Assembly: GCF_019175385.1 (NCBI RefSeq) | Contig: NC_083346.1 | Span: forward strand, 84,086,543-84,150,542 | From: Lycium barbarum | Lineage: Eukaryota > Streptophyta > Magnoliopsida > Solanales > Solanaceae | Reading direction: 5' to 3' | DNA length: 64,000 nucleotides | Shown here: in pieces, positions 11,588 to 21,060 of the stretch | Layout: every line of letters begins with the position of its first letter | Numbering within the stretch: position 1 is the stretch's first letter | Translations under genes and position numbers: made by a program | Notes under the pieces: generated by a model | Told to the model about the DNA's origin: nothing | Databases searched by the model: none | Seen by the model: the letters and a program-made list of their open reading frames with translations, nothing else

Positions 11588-13665
11588 GTAAAGCATGAAA
11601 TACAGTAAAAGGATCATAACTGAAACAGAGATTCCAGGAGACAAGTATGATAATCAAGAAATCACTGTACCTGTGCCTTACGAAACCAAATCATACATAT
11701 CATTATCATATACCGTACCCGACCCATTATGGGACTCGGTACCCTAATGATATCATCATATCATCATATACATATGTATACCGTACCCGGCCCTCCAATG
11801 AGGGACTCGGTGAATAAAGTCATCATATGCCATCATATTATCATATACATATACTGTACCGACCCTCTAGTAAGGGACTCGGTGGATAAAGCCATGTACA
11901 CGTATGCCGTACCCGGCCCGGCCCATCATGGGACTCGGTGTCATAATCATATCATCATATGCCGTACCCGGTCCTTTAGTAAGGGACTCAGTGAATAATG
12001 CAATCACACTGTGCACTATAACATACCCAGCCCGGGACTCGGTGAAAGATGTAACAACAGTATGCACGAGCAAAGTAGTGAGTAACCATGTGCATATGAA
12101 TCATCTTTTGAGACTCAATAGATAAGTAGACTAATCAACGCTCAAGTATCAGGATGATAGTCATATTCAGTGCTCTTTGAATAGCATTATGAACTATAGC
12201 AAATAAAGTCTCAGGAATCATGGACGGGTATCAAATCAATATGAGACAGCTCATGAAAGTTAAGGACATTTGTCATTATAGAGCCTTTAGGAATAGAAAC
12301 TTATACATACGATTATACTATCCAACATATAGAAAGTTCGGGGGCAGTAGCTTAACTACTATAAAAGCTCTAACATCAAGAAGTGAATAAGAATCATGAA
12401 TCATATTCAGAACTTATGAGTGGAATTACCCCAAAGCTCATGTCATTCGTCACTTACGTCTAGGACATGCCAAAAGAAAGAAGGGGTAGGCTTTACATAC
12501 CTGTCAGCGATTATTCGTGAAACCATTTCGCCTCGTCGCTCTTTTAGCCTATTTATATAAAAGTAACTTTATCGTTAGTAACTATATTTTCTAGTCCACA
12601 AATCTATAGCCCATTTCTTATAGAACCTATATTTCAGCTTATATATTCTCGTTTAGAGTTTTCTATTATCTAAAAATTTAGCGAACATCTGGCTGCACTT
12701 CCCCTATACATTCGCCTATCCCAAATTTCCAATTGCTCTCCTGTTGACACAAAAATACCAACAACAACATATGGATACAATCATATCTTTAATTCCTTCA
12801 ATTCAACGAGAACAACAACATATTCATATCGACAAAATTTCAACTTTAACTTCCTAATCCTTTCGCCATATAATCCATGATAATAACAATCATACTACTA
12901 ATTAAACTTAATTTACCATAGCTAGTTTAAATTGGCCCCATACTGCTCAAACTCCACTTCCATATCAAGATACATAACTCTTGCAATTACTTCCACATCC
13001 ACCAATTCATACAAAGACTAATCATCCTCTAAAACATGTAGGAAGGTATTAAACCTTACCTTAATAAGTTTGGCTAAAAATATACCTTGGCCGTGAGCTT
13101 TCTTCACTCTTTCCCCTCCAATTGTGATTGAAAATTGAACAATTTAATAGTGTAGGGTGGGGCTGGCCGTAAGCTCCTTCCATAAGCTGCCATGGCCGTA
13201 AGCTTCACAAGCTCCCATGGCCATGGCCGAATGCTTTCTCTTTCTAGAGCTTGGAGCTCTTCTCTCTAAAGCCTAATTTTCAAGTTTAATTTGTAGTATA
13301 AGTGATGACTTAGTCATCTACTTATGCTTATATATGATCCTTACAAAGTGGACATGTGTCAATTTTCATGACATGTGTCCATCTTTGTTCAAGGCCAACC
13401 AAATCTCGCCACGTGTCATGGGGCCCACTTTCGATAATTAAATTAATTAATCACTAATCCCTACTTAATAATCTAATCACAATTTATTAATTCCTAATCT
13501 CCAATATTTTTTCCCTACCAATTCGAAATTTATAAACAATTTTTTTTTGTATTAATCGAAGTTGAAAATTAAAAGCTCTTATTTCATGTCCGAGAATAAT
13601 TCCGCCTTTAACTTGAGTCGACTTGCTCGTGAATAATTTGACATATAAATATACGGGGTATAACA

Positions 13666-13670
13666 TAATA
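13666..13670. repeat. Right target-site duplication of E1 (TAATA)
   Basis: Partner of 444-448. The E0 gag-protease junction resumes straight after it. Confidence 0.9.
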
Positions 13671-14480
13671 TACCTGTGACCACATCAGGAGAAGACTCAA
13701 GATCTTGGCGTCCAGCCAAAGCATAAATACGGTGCTGAGGACCGCTAGAACTGGGGACTCTCCCTCTGCCTCTACTATGGCTGACTGGCGTATGTGAACC
13801 TGGCCCCATAGGGCATATAGATGATGAAGATCTGGCTACCAACCCTGAAGGCTGGATCCTACCTCTACCACCAACTAAGGGTCCATCATGTATAATATGA
13901 CCTGGCCGACCACATGAATAGCAAAGCTCAGAACCTAATCGGCATGGACCCCAATGTAACTTCCCACACTGGGAACATCATGGCACGGGTGGCCTCGCCT
14001 GGCCTGAATCTCCTCTGAACTGAGATCCCGAAAAGCTCTGACTCGGCCCTGAATGAGTGGACCTATCAAATCTCTGGCCTGAAAACCATGGAGGCGCCAT
14101 AGTCATAGCCTGAATGCCTAGAAAACTGCTGTCTGTGCCCTCCTCTATACTCACTCATCAGACCCGAAGATCTAGCTCTCTTGCTATGACCCCTATCATG
14201 CTCACGCTCACTCCTTTGTTGTTGTACGCTTTCTTCTAAATTTTGAGCATGGGCTTGAATGCGTGAAATATCCATATTGTCCTGAAGAGATGCAGTCAAG
14301 CACCTATCCATCAAATGTGGCCCTAGTCCTTTCAAAAATCGGTGCACTCGGTCACCCATATCAGCTACCATGGCTGAAGCATACCTAGCTAAAGAATTGA
14401 AGCGGAGACTATACTCTAAAGCACTCATGCTTCCTTGCCTCAAATTCAAGAACTTATCGACTCTAGCTCGCCGAACCTCT
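13671..14480 (-). pseudogene. E0 gag fragment (C-terminal two thirds)
   Basis: Minus-strand gag of the element whose protease is at 1-443. In order come the retrotransposon-gag domain (about 14449-14250, with FNSLARYA and MDISRIQAHAQ segments), a basic Arg/Ser linker, a zinc-knuckle region (about 13890-13985) and the IYALAGRQD tail (about 13690-13740). The knuckle has lost its last cysteine (Gly instead), there is a stop at 13978-13980, and the frame changes along the gene. The N-terminus is missing: at 14481 an S-type LTR tip replaces it. Gag normally forms the particle and binds RNA. This copy is dead. Confidence 0.85.
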
Positions 14481-14890
14481 TGTCACACCCCAGTCCTGAT
14501 AAGGCATGATGGGCACCCAACCTTTTGCTTAGATCCGAGTGAACCCGCTGGTTCTCGTTATATTCGTAATCTCACTGGACTCTTAATTCACAAAATGAAA
14601 TGCATAATGAAAGATTTTCAAAAACATTCGTTTTGTCTTTCTCAAATCAAGTAAAATCTGTAATCATATGAAACTTGTAATATAATGCATAATGATACAT
14701 CGGCTTGCAGAGGTGCTTGCAAGAATGACATTCTATATACGTGACTCTGTCTGCAAAGTCTCTAACATAAATCAATATACCATAACATAGATACTCTGAC
14801 TCGGCAACACTCCGGAAAAAATGGAGCTCGCCAATCTATCTGGAACATCTTCTAGCAATATCCTCTACTCATCTATATACACCTGCGTGG
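14481..14890 (-). repeat. S-family LTR fragment (terminal 410 bp)
   Basis: It starts TGTCACACCCC like S1 and S2 and follows them through the CTCTGTCTGCAAAGTCTC segment and the GGAACATCTTCT segment to ACCTGCGTGG. It then breaks off and joins integrase sequence. It lacks the rest of the 3.2 kb LTR, so it is a deletion or rearrangement remnant. Confidence 0.8.
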
Positions 14891-15292
14891 TAAGAATGGG
14901 AAGCTATGTCCCAGATACATTGGAACCTACAAAATCATCCGCAAGGTGGGTCAGGTAGCCTATGAATTGGATTTGCCTTCGGAACTTGAATCAGTCCATC
15001 CAGTCTTCCACGTTTCGATGCTCCGTAAGTGTATTGGAGATCCCACAAAGATTGTTTCCGATAAACGATGTGAAAATAACGAAAAAGCTAACCTATGAAG
15101 AAGTACCTATTGCCATCCTAGATAGACAAGTGCGAAAGCTTCGAAATAAAGAAGTAGTTTTCAGTGAAAGTGTTGTGGCAAAATAATAACCGGGAAGAGA
15201 TGACTTGGGAAACGGAAGAGAGTATGAAGTCTAACTACCTGCAATTATTCCAACCCTTAGAGGAAATTCAAGGTGGAACGCCAATAATATAA
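14891..15292 (+). pseudogene. Integrase C-terminal / chromodomain-like fragment
   Basis: Plus-strand remnant of the last part of a Tekay-type integrase: a SH3-like region (PRYIGTYKIIRK-like and VFHVSMLRKC segments, about 14900-15050) and the degenerate chromodomain region (AILDRQVRKLRN segment, about 15110-15150), ending near the FQP and EEIQ tail. At least two frame shifts disrupt it. It is opposite in orientation to its neighbours and joined directly to an LTR tip at 14890. The source element is unknown; it resembles the C and Y tails at 29461 and 25990. Confidence 0.8.
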
Positions 15293-15341
15293 GGTATGTA
15301 TGCCAATAATATAAGGTGGAACCCCTATTTCCATAGCAGCC
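15293..15341. other. Junction filler with short duplication
   Basis: About 50 bp between the integrase tail and the A 3' LTR fragment. An 18-bp segment ATGCCAATAATATAAGGT repeats nearly exactly 23 bp apart across the junction, as often seen after end-joining repair. Confidence 0.5.
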
Positions 15342-15508
15342 CGCCTTAGAGGTGACATGCCCGGCCATTTAGGCACGGTGTAATCATAGCAGCCCGCCTT
15401 AGCGGTGACATGCCCGGCCATTTAGGCACGGTGTAATTGTATCGTCATATAATCAATCATTATTACACATCTCCTAGGCACATCATAACCTTATCATAAC
15501 TTAGCATC

Positions 15509-15553
<45 letters not shown>

Positions 15554-16502
15554 TAGCATCGTATTTGCTCATACATATTAAACATTATCCGTATTCGGCC
15601 ACGTAGTGGCTCAACAATATCACATACATGTCTTCCGTACCTGGCCATATCAAGGATCGGTATGTCTGATCATCATCATTGCCATCACATACATCTCATA
15701 ACCTTATCATAACTTTCCATAAATCATGAATTTGGATTTAAAGACAGCTTATGAAAATCATATCATATTCGTAGCATGAACTTCATAAAAACATCGTACG
15801 ATAGGCTTTATAATCTCTAAACTTAGGCTCATCATTACCATTATCGTATCTATAGCATATCTCTTACCTTTATCCCATATGGAACCCCTATGAACATAGA
15901 CTCGTAACCTTTCAGAACATTGGTCATAGGTCATGCATTAGAGCTTATAGACAATCTATGACGTTGTCGGGGTGACATAAGGTCGAGAACCCCCGATTTC
16001 ATTATGGAGTAATCATATTCATCATATCTCACCTTGAAGGAACTAATATTTTAAGGTGAGTGTACACCATGAACAATATCAAGGGATCGTAAATAGGATC
16101 ATTAACATCATAGACATCATATCTCGCTTTAGAATCTCTGGACTTAAACTTATCAACATTATTATCGTATTCAAGACATATTTGTCATCTTTATCTCATA
16201 AAAAGCTCTTTATCAATGTTGTCTCATAGTTCCCAGAATGTAAGAAAGTCTTGGAGAAGTAGGGAAAATAATATCGTAGGAATCATATATAAGGATCATT
16301 AGTTTCGTAGGAATGTCGTATAATGAGCTTTAGGACATCTAGACTTAGATTCATCATCGGTATTGTCATGCTCGTAACATATCTCTTTTCTTTATCTCGT
16401 ATGAAGCTCTTTATACTCATAGGTTCATAATTCCCGATATGTAGGAAAATCATGTAAGGATAGGAGGATTCATACCATAAGAGTCATGCCTTAGAAAGAA
16501 AG
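15342..16502 (-). repeat. Element A 3' LTR, piece 1
   Basis: It aligns by eye with 48163-49318 of the A 5' LTR, including two GCAGCCCGCCTTAG units and a TA run at about 15511-15551. The outer ~780 bp of the LTR is missing on the left, replaced by the 14481-15341 scar. On the right, the LTR is split by C and continues at 32431. Confidence 0.82.
16498..16502. repeat. Left target-site duplication of C (GAAAG)
   Basis: GAAAG precedes the C 5' LTR; the partner at 32431-32435 is AAAAG, one change. The undisturbed A 5' LTR (about 49314) reads AAAGAAAGGACTAGCC across the site, which confirms the insertion point. Confidence 0.8.
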
Positions 16503-16654
16503 TGTTACACCTCGGAAAAGTCCCCATACATGTACAATGAATAGACCAACGAAGGGTATTAGTGTGTGATGTTTTACTAAGTAGGGAATGACAATTCATG
16601 AATTTTTGGAATTAAGAAAGTTGTATAATTTCATTTCAGCAAGTGGTCGTAAAA

Positions 16655-16890
16655 TGAAATACGACCCGTAAAGTGATTTACGGACCGTAAAGTGCCATCG
16701 TCCTTCAACATTTCAAAATTTCAACTTTCTATCAAATGGTTAAAAACGACTTGGAATACGGACCGTAAATTGAAATACGACCCGTAAACTGAGCCGTAAA
16801 CTTCCATGATCTTCAACTAACCTTTCTGTTTTGATATGCTTAAATACGACCACGTTATACGGCCCGTAAACAGGTATACGGTAAATAAAC
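16655..16890. promoter_or_regulatory. Palindrome cluster upstream of C promoter
   Basis: Six places where the 3' LTR copy reads TACGGNCCGTAA are found here. Several have lost one base by a G-to-A type change. The cluster lies just upstream of the TATA-like element. Related palindromes occur at the same LTR position in A and LTR2. It could be a protein-binding array in U3; no binding factor is known to me. Confidence 0.5.
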
Positions 16891-17202
16891 TGTGGTTTAC
16901 GACCACTGTACACCCCGACTGTAGTTCATTAAAAATCAGATTTTGAGTTATTAAAGGCGACCCTAACCTCATTTTATTTCATTTCTCATCCATACAACTC
17001 AAGAACTCTCTAGAGAATTCTCCAAAACACTTCATCCAAGAGAATCAAAGGAAAATCAATGATCAACAACACCAATTTGTGAAACAAAGTGTATGAAACC
17101 TAATTGGAAGTCATCTTCTTCAAGAGATTGCAAAGGAGGAGAGATAGGGTTTTGGTGAAAGAGGAAGAACTCCACTCTATACATGTTCCACCCTCATCTA
17201 AG

Positions 17203-17204
17203 GT
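17203..17204 (+). promoter_or_regulatory. Candidate 5' splice donor in C LTR
   Basis: CTAAG|GTAAGTAT is a near-perfect donor consensus about 254 nt after the TATA-like element. The 3' LTR copy keeps it at about 30774-30780. Confidence 0.6.
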
Positions 17205-18884
17205 AAGTATTCACGACTCCTTCATGTTGTTTAAGGCATTAGGAAACTAAGAAGCTTGAATTGTAGAAAGACATGGAAGATAGGCCTTAAATGAGTGAGT
17301 AGTGGCACCATTGAATGATAATTGAATGGAATCATGAAAGTTGATATGTTATGATTATGAATACGTTATAAATGATGTTTATATCATGAAACAAGTATTA
17401 AATGTGCGAAAACACAAAAATGAGTTATAAGAATAAATGTGGGAAAATTGGAGGAAAATGGTGGAATGTGATCAACGTAGATAAATGATGGTTGTTGATT
17501 GTAATATTGTTGATGTTATTGTGAATGTTGGGGAGTTGATATAGACTATGGGAAAGGTTGTATAAATAAAGGAAGTGCTGCCCAATTTTCTCTAGAAATA
17601 GTGACGTATTCCCTTAAGTTGATTAGCTAACGTTAATACGGGTTCTTTTGTGAAGGTAGCGACGTGACATTAAGGAGAGCAAGCAACCAATAGCTTGGCT
17701 AAACGACAAGGTATGTGAGGCTAGTCCTTTCTTTCTAATGGCATGAATCCTATAGCATGAATTCCTTTCCTCTTCATCAGTTCCTATATTCCGCAAAGCT
17801 AAAGGCCTATATCCATAAGTGCCCATATAAGATAAAGAGATATGATATGACGATGTTATTTATTGATCACACTCACCTTATGTAGTATTTCCTTCAAGGT
17901 GAGGCAGAATGTTACTAATTGCTCCATCATGGAATCGGGGGATCACGACCTTACGTCACCCCGATAGAGTATAGTTGATCTCTAGGCTTATGCATGTATG
18001 ATGACAAGTATATTTTGATAAGCATATTATTATAAGTATTTTTTTTTGTTGAGCATGTCATGATTGCATCACACCGGGCCTAATTGGTCAGGCAATCACT
18101 GCCAAGGCGGGCAGCTATACGGATACACCATGACTTTTTGGCATGGGCAGACACCACTAGTGGGTGGCATGAGATGGTACCCTGGACGCGGGAGGCCTGG
18201 ACGCGGGCTAATGTTTTTTATTATCACACCGTTCCGACATAGACAGGCAGCTTATATATTATGCATACATGACATGATAATGAGTATGAGTAAGACAGTA
18301 TGCATTACTTCTCTTATGATTGTTATTCTGATCCAGATGTTTCATATTGTTGTTCTCATCATATTATTACTGTCCTTCTTCATTGTTTATGCCTCTCATA
18401 CTCAGTACGATATTCGTACTGACGTCCGTTTTCTTTTGACGATGTGTTCATGCCCACAGGTAGACAGGGAGGTGAGCTCAGTCCAGATTCTTAGTAGCTG
18501 TCAGCCGATTGAGAGCACTCCATCGTTCGGAGGTGCTTATGATTATTTCTTTTGGTATATATTTATATTTTGGGCATGACGGAGTCTTGTTCCGTCTATA
18601 TGTATAGTATGTTCAGTAGAGGCTCGTAGATGCATAGTGTGGGTTAGATGGTCTCACAAGTTTATTACAGCATGCATGTATATATTATATATATTATTTT
18701 GATGGCCTAGTGAGGCACTTATATACATATATATATATATATAGAATAATTGTGTTTTCCACCGAAAAATGATTTTATTGTAATTATGAGTTTGTAAATG
18801 ACTATGATAAGGGAGGAAACAAGGAGCTGCTCGGTGGTCAGCCTCGGGTACCCGTCGCGGCCCCTAGCTGGGTCGTGACAGAAG

Positions 18885-18898
18885 TGGTATCAGAGCAG
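18885..18898 (+). other. C primer-binding site (initiator tRNA-Met)
   Basis: TGGTATCAGAGCAG lies four bases after the end of the 5' LTR and is a perfect match to the common plant PBS. Confidence 0.97.
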
Positions 18899-18938
18899 TT
18901 CATCCTAGGAAGCGTCTACGAGCCGTATCTAGTAGAGT

Positions 18939-18977
18939 CTTGTTTATGGTGTGTTGCGCGCCACGCTAATAAACAAG
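18939..18977 (+). promoter_or_regulatory. Leader hairpin with GCGCGC loop (C)
   Basis: CTTGTTTAT pairs with ATAAACAAG; inside, GTGTG faces CACGC with one wobble, leaving an 8-nt loop TTGCGCGC. The loop has the self-complementary hexamer GCGCGC (18956-18961). It lies 54 nt after the PBS start. Other copies have GTGCAC at the same position. Confidence 0.55.
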
Positions 18978-19080
18978 AGGCTACAGGGCATTTAGGAAAA
19001 CGACCGTCTTTCTTCTTATGAGATTGTGCGATAGAGCCATGCCTAAGATTATATCTCTCCTAAAAGTGTGTTATGATTTC

Positions 19081-19082
19081 AG
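19081..19082 (+). promoter_or_regulatory. Candidate 3' splice acceptor before C gag
   Basis: The stretch reads TTATGATTTCAG|AAGAATG, so the acceptor is four bases before the gag ATG (19087) and ends 197 nt after the PBS start. The T-rich tract and CAG fit plant acceptors. The same arrangement is found in F, G, B and the LARD-like elements. Confidence 0.55.
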
Positions 19083-19086
19083 AAGA

Positions 19087-20460
19087 ATGCCGCCAAAGGG
19101 AAAAGCTACAGCCGCCCAGAAGGGCAAAGTTACGATGAAGAGGCGGGCAGAAAGAGAGCCTCCTGCGAATGTAGAGGAGGGCGAATCACAAAATGAGGCC
19201 TCGCCCAATGTAGAAGAGCAAGGAGGAGCCTCAGTTCCAATTCCTCCACCAGTTGCTTCGGGTCAACAAGTGACCGCAGCTATTCATCTATTGACGCAAT
19301 TGGTTGCCGCCCAGGCGCAACGAAATAATGCGGGCCCGAGTGATCGCTCCGCCAGTACGAGAGCCCATGATTTCCTGACTCTAAATCCTCCGGAATTTTT
19401 CGGATCGAAGCCAGATGAGGACCCACAAGGCTTCATCGATGAGATGCTGAGGACGCTGAAACTCATGCATGCTTTTGAGACTGAATCGGTAGAGTTGTCT
19501 TCTTATAGACTCCGTGATATGGTGGTATTGTGGTATAATAACTGGATAGCATCGAGGACAAAAAATGTGCCTCCTTATGTTTGGCAAGAGTTTGTTGATG
19601 CTTTCATTCGCAATTATTTATCGCCCGAGGTCCGCCGAGCTAGAGCAGATAGGTTTTTGAATCTGAAGCAAGGAAGCATGAGTGCTCGGGAGTATAGTAT
19701 GCAGTTTAATTCCCTCGCCAGATATGCCCCGACTATGGTAGCCGATATGAGAGACCAGGTCCATAGATTCGTGAGTGGTTTGGGGCCACACTTATTTAGA
19801 GATTGTTTGACGGCCTTTTTGCAAGACGTGATGGATATTTCCCGAATTCAGGCACATGCTCAGAATCTTGAGGAACGATAGCAGCTGTAGAGAAGTGATC
19901 GTGATAACGACAGAAGGCAAGGTAAGAGAGCTAGATCTATGGGAGCGAGCAGTGAATATAGAGGGGGATCGAGACAGATGCATTCTAGGCACTCAGGTCA
20001 GTCAGCGACTAGTGCGCCTCCCAGATTCTCAGATAGGAGGTTCGATCGTTCTTTTCAGATAGGACAGGGCCAGAGTTCGAGGGCCTCAAATTCTCTGTTT
20101 GGGGGAGATTCTAGTTAGAGGAGACCCTCAGTACCGCGGTGCGGCCAGTGTGGGAGACTGCATTCCGGACAGTGCCATCAGGGTTCGGATGCTTGCAATG
20201 TCTGCGGGCAGGTTGGTCATATGATGAGAGATTGCCCTTCAGTAAGAGGTAGAATTGGGACTCAGCCTACAGGGTCAGCAGCTGGGTCTTCTTCAGCACG
20301 CCCGATAGCACAGACTCCTCAGACTGTAGCAGGTAGAGGCAGAGGTAGATGGGGAGCATCTACTTCAAGTGCCGTTCAGCCCCGCGTATATGCTTTGGCT
20401 GGGCGACAGGATATTGAGTCCTCCCCAGATGTATTCACAGGTACATTGACTATATTTACC
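19087..20460 (+). pseudogene. C gag (capsid-nucleocapsid), three stops
   Basis: The start chosen is ATG 19087 (MPPKGKATAAQ), directly after the conserved acceptor; the longer upstream frame is not conserved between copies. Domains: basic N-terminus, a Pro/Glu-rich linker, retrotransposon-gag domain (about residues 95-265, with NPPEFFGSKPDEDP, WYNNW and FNSLARYAP segments), an Arg/Ser-rich region, an atypical first Cys cluster (CGQCGRLHSGQC) and a canonical CCHC knuckle (CNVCGQVGHMMRDC, about 20196-20237). In-frame stops at 19879, 19888 and 20116 break it, and the frame is lost again near 20460 at the gag-protease linker. Gag of this family forms the particle and packages RNA; this copy cannot. 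Confidence 0.88.
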
Positions 20461-21060
20461 GTGACGTATATGCCTTGATCGATCCGGTTTCTACTTTCTC
20501 TTACGTTACTCCGTATGTCGCGGATTGTATTAGGGTGAAACCTGAGCCCATTAAACCTTTTGAGGTATTCACTCCGGTGGGTGATCCGGTAATAGCGAAA
20601 AAATTGTACAAAAATTATTTCATCGTGATATGTGATTGCCAGACTAAAGCCAATTTGATTGAGCTTGAAATGATAGATTTCGATGTAATTATGGGTATGG
20701 ATTGGTTGGTCTCATGTTACGCTAATGTTGATTACCGAACGAAAATGGTTCGATTTCAATTTCCGGGAGAGCCCGTACTTGAATGGAAGGGTAATACGGC
20801 ATCCCCAAAGGGTAGGTTTATTTCCTACCTCAAGGCAAGAAAGATGATAGCTAAGGTTTATATTTATCATTTAGTTCGGGTTCACGAGACCGAGGCAAAG
20901 TCACCGACTCTTCAATCTATTCCGATAGTGAATGAATTCCCAGATGTATTTCCAGATGAACTACCAGGTCTTCCTCCTAAGAGGGAGATTGACTTCACTA
21001 TTGATGTATTGCCGGACACTGAGCCCATTTCTATTCCTCCTTATCGAATGGCTCCGGCAG
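20461..21060 (+). pseudogene. C protease and start of RT linker
   Basis: Continues from gag after a shift. The active-site region reads LIDPVST (20478-20495), where relatives have DPGST, so the glycine next to the catalytic Asp is replaced. It continues with DVIMGMDWL (about 20680-20705), the [15 protein letters not shown] linker and the IPPYRMAP approach to RT. It then stops abruptly at 21060, where LTR X begins. The reading frame is otherwise open (20475-21060). Identification is secure; function is lost through truncation. Confidence 0.85.

Larger units (their letters stand above)
449..13665 (-). mobile_element. E1: LARD-like non-autonomous LTR retrotransposon
   Basis: This is a complete minus-strand element bounded by TAATA duplications. 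Its parts on the plus strand are 3' LTR 449-3270, polypurine tract, 4.4 kb interior, PBS at 7691-7704 and 5' LTR 7709-13665. The 5' LTR is split by solo LTR S1. The interior has no gag or pol domain in any frame, yet shares its leader, its right end and its PPT neighbourhood with element A. That fits a LARD (large retrotransposon derivative) that borrows proteins from autonomous relatives. The two LTRs are closely similar apart from S1 and TA-run length differences, so the insertion is fairly recent. Confidence 0.85.
7709..13665 (-). repeat. E1 5' LTR, interrupted by solo LTR S1
   Basis: This copy covers 7709-8405 and 11593-13665, about 2,770 bp without the insert, and matches 449-3270 closely. 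S1 sits just beside the conserved stem-loop, at GTAAA. In element sense this LTR would be the promoter copy, now carrying 3.2 kb of foreign DNA downstream of its TATA region. Confidence 0.88.
16503..18880 (+). repeat. C 5' LTR
   Basis: 2,378 bp, from TGTTACACCTCGG to CTGGGTCGTGACA. It contains a cluster of TACGGNCCGTA palindromes (16655-16890, several decayed), a TATA-like ATTAAAG near 16949, a donor consensus CTAAG|GTAAGTAT with GT at 17203-17204, stem-loop TCAGTAC-N7-GTACTGA at 18402-18422 and a third hairpin at 18578-18596. It matches 30067-32430. Confidence 0.9.

Noticed and set aside
18064..18579. 171-codon frame in the C 5' LTR, with a partial copy at 31768-32136
   Set aside because: It spans conserved LTR hairpins, is not kept open in the 3' LTR at full length, and shows no domain.
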